Below are positions 14,560-14,584 of a DNA stretch of 14,584 bases, piece after piece; position 1 is the first letter of the stretch; each line of letters opens with the position of its first letter. The stretch comes from an uncultured Christensenella sp. GTDB taxonomy: Bacteria; Bacillota; Clostridia; Christensenellales; UBA1242. The stretch lies in contig CASFFJ010000039.1 of the NCBI GenBank assembly GCA_949293915.1, positions 1-14,584 of the forward strand, given 5' to 3'. The translations under genes were made by a program, and so were the position numbers. A model generated the notes under the pieces. The model was not told the origin of the DNA. It did no database searches and was given only the letters and a program-made list of their open reading frames with translations.

Positions 14560-14584
14560 AAATAAAAAATATATATTTCTTAAA

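Overview
The window is AT-rich (GC clearly below half, with poly-A/T intergenic stretches) and uses strong AGGAG-type ribosome binding sites, TTGACA/TATAAT-like promoters and mostly TAA stops. The short Gram-positive-type GyrB, the HIGN-type two-cysteine-pair MetRS and the general protein similarity suggest a low-GC Bacillota, most likely an uncultured clostridial-type lineage. I cannot name it further.

Layout. At the left end an HU-like DNA-binding protein reads leftward with its own promoter and a clean terminator. Everything else reads rightward. A first block holds typA (ribosome-associated GTPase), a two-helix membrane protein whose start overlaps the typA stop, dnaB (replicative helicase, with its own promoter), a YqeY-like protein, dtd (D-aminoacyl-tRNA deacylase), an uncharacterised methyltransferase-like protein starting at GTG, and metG (methionyl-tRNA synthetase), which ends at a strong terminator. 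After a 380-base AT-rich gap with a promoter, a 10-bp-phased repeat set and a perfect palindrome over the predicted transcription start, a second block carries gyrB, gyrA and radC. A lipoprotein-like gene, an AT-rich gap with direct repeats and a 53-codon basic small protein close the window.

The genes are mostly core chromosome functions: chromosome organisation and topology (HU, gyrase), replication and repair (DnaB, RadC), and translation and its quality control (TypA, YqeY, Dtd, MetG). I see no phage, insertion sequence, CRISPR array or RNA gene, and no convincing new multi-gene system.

Points that deserve a second look: (1) the lipoprotein-like gene is cut by an in-frame TAG, after which the same frame stays open for 82 codons and encodes a typical C-terminal membrane anchor; (2) the gyrA TAG lies in the same nine-base context and is in frame with radC; (3) both gyrase subunits differ from the family at quinolone-contact positions (GyrA Ala90, GyrB Gln444); (4) the gyrB control region has phased repeats and a palindrome over +1; (5) MetRS has an apparent insertion of about 22 residues; (6) two small unrecognised proteins are tightly embedded among core genes.
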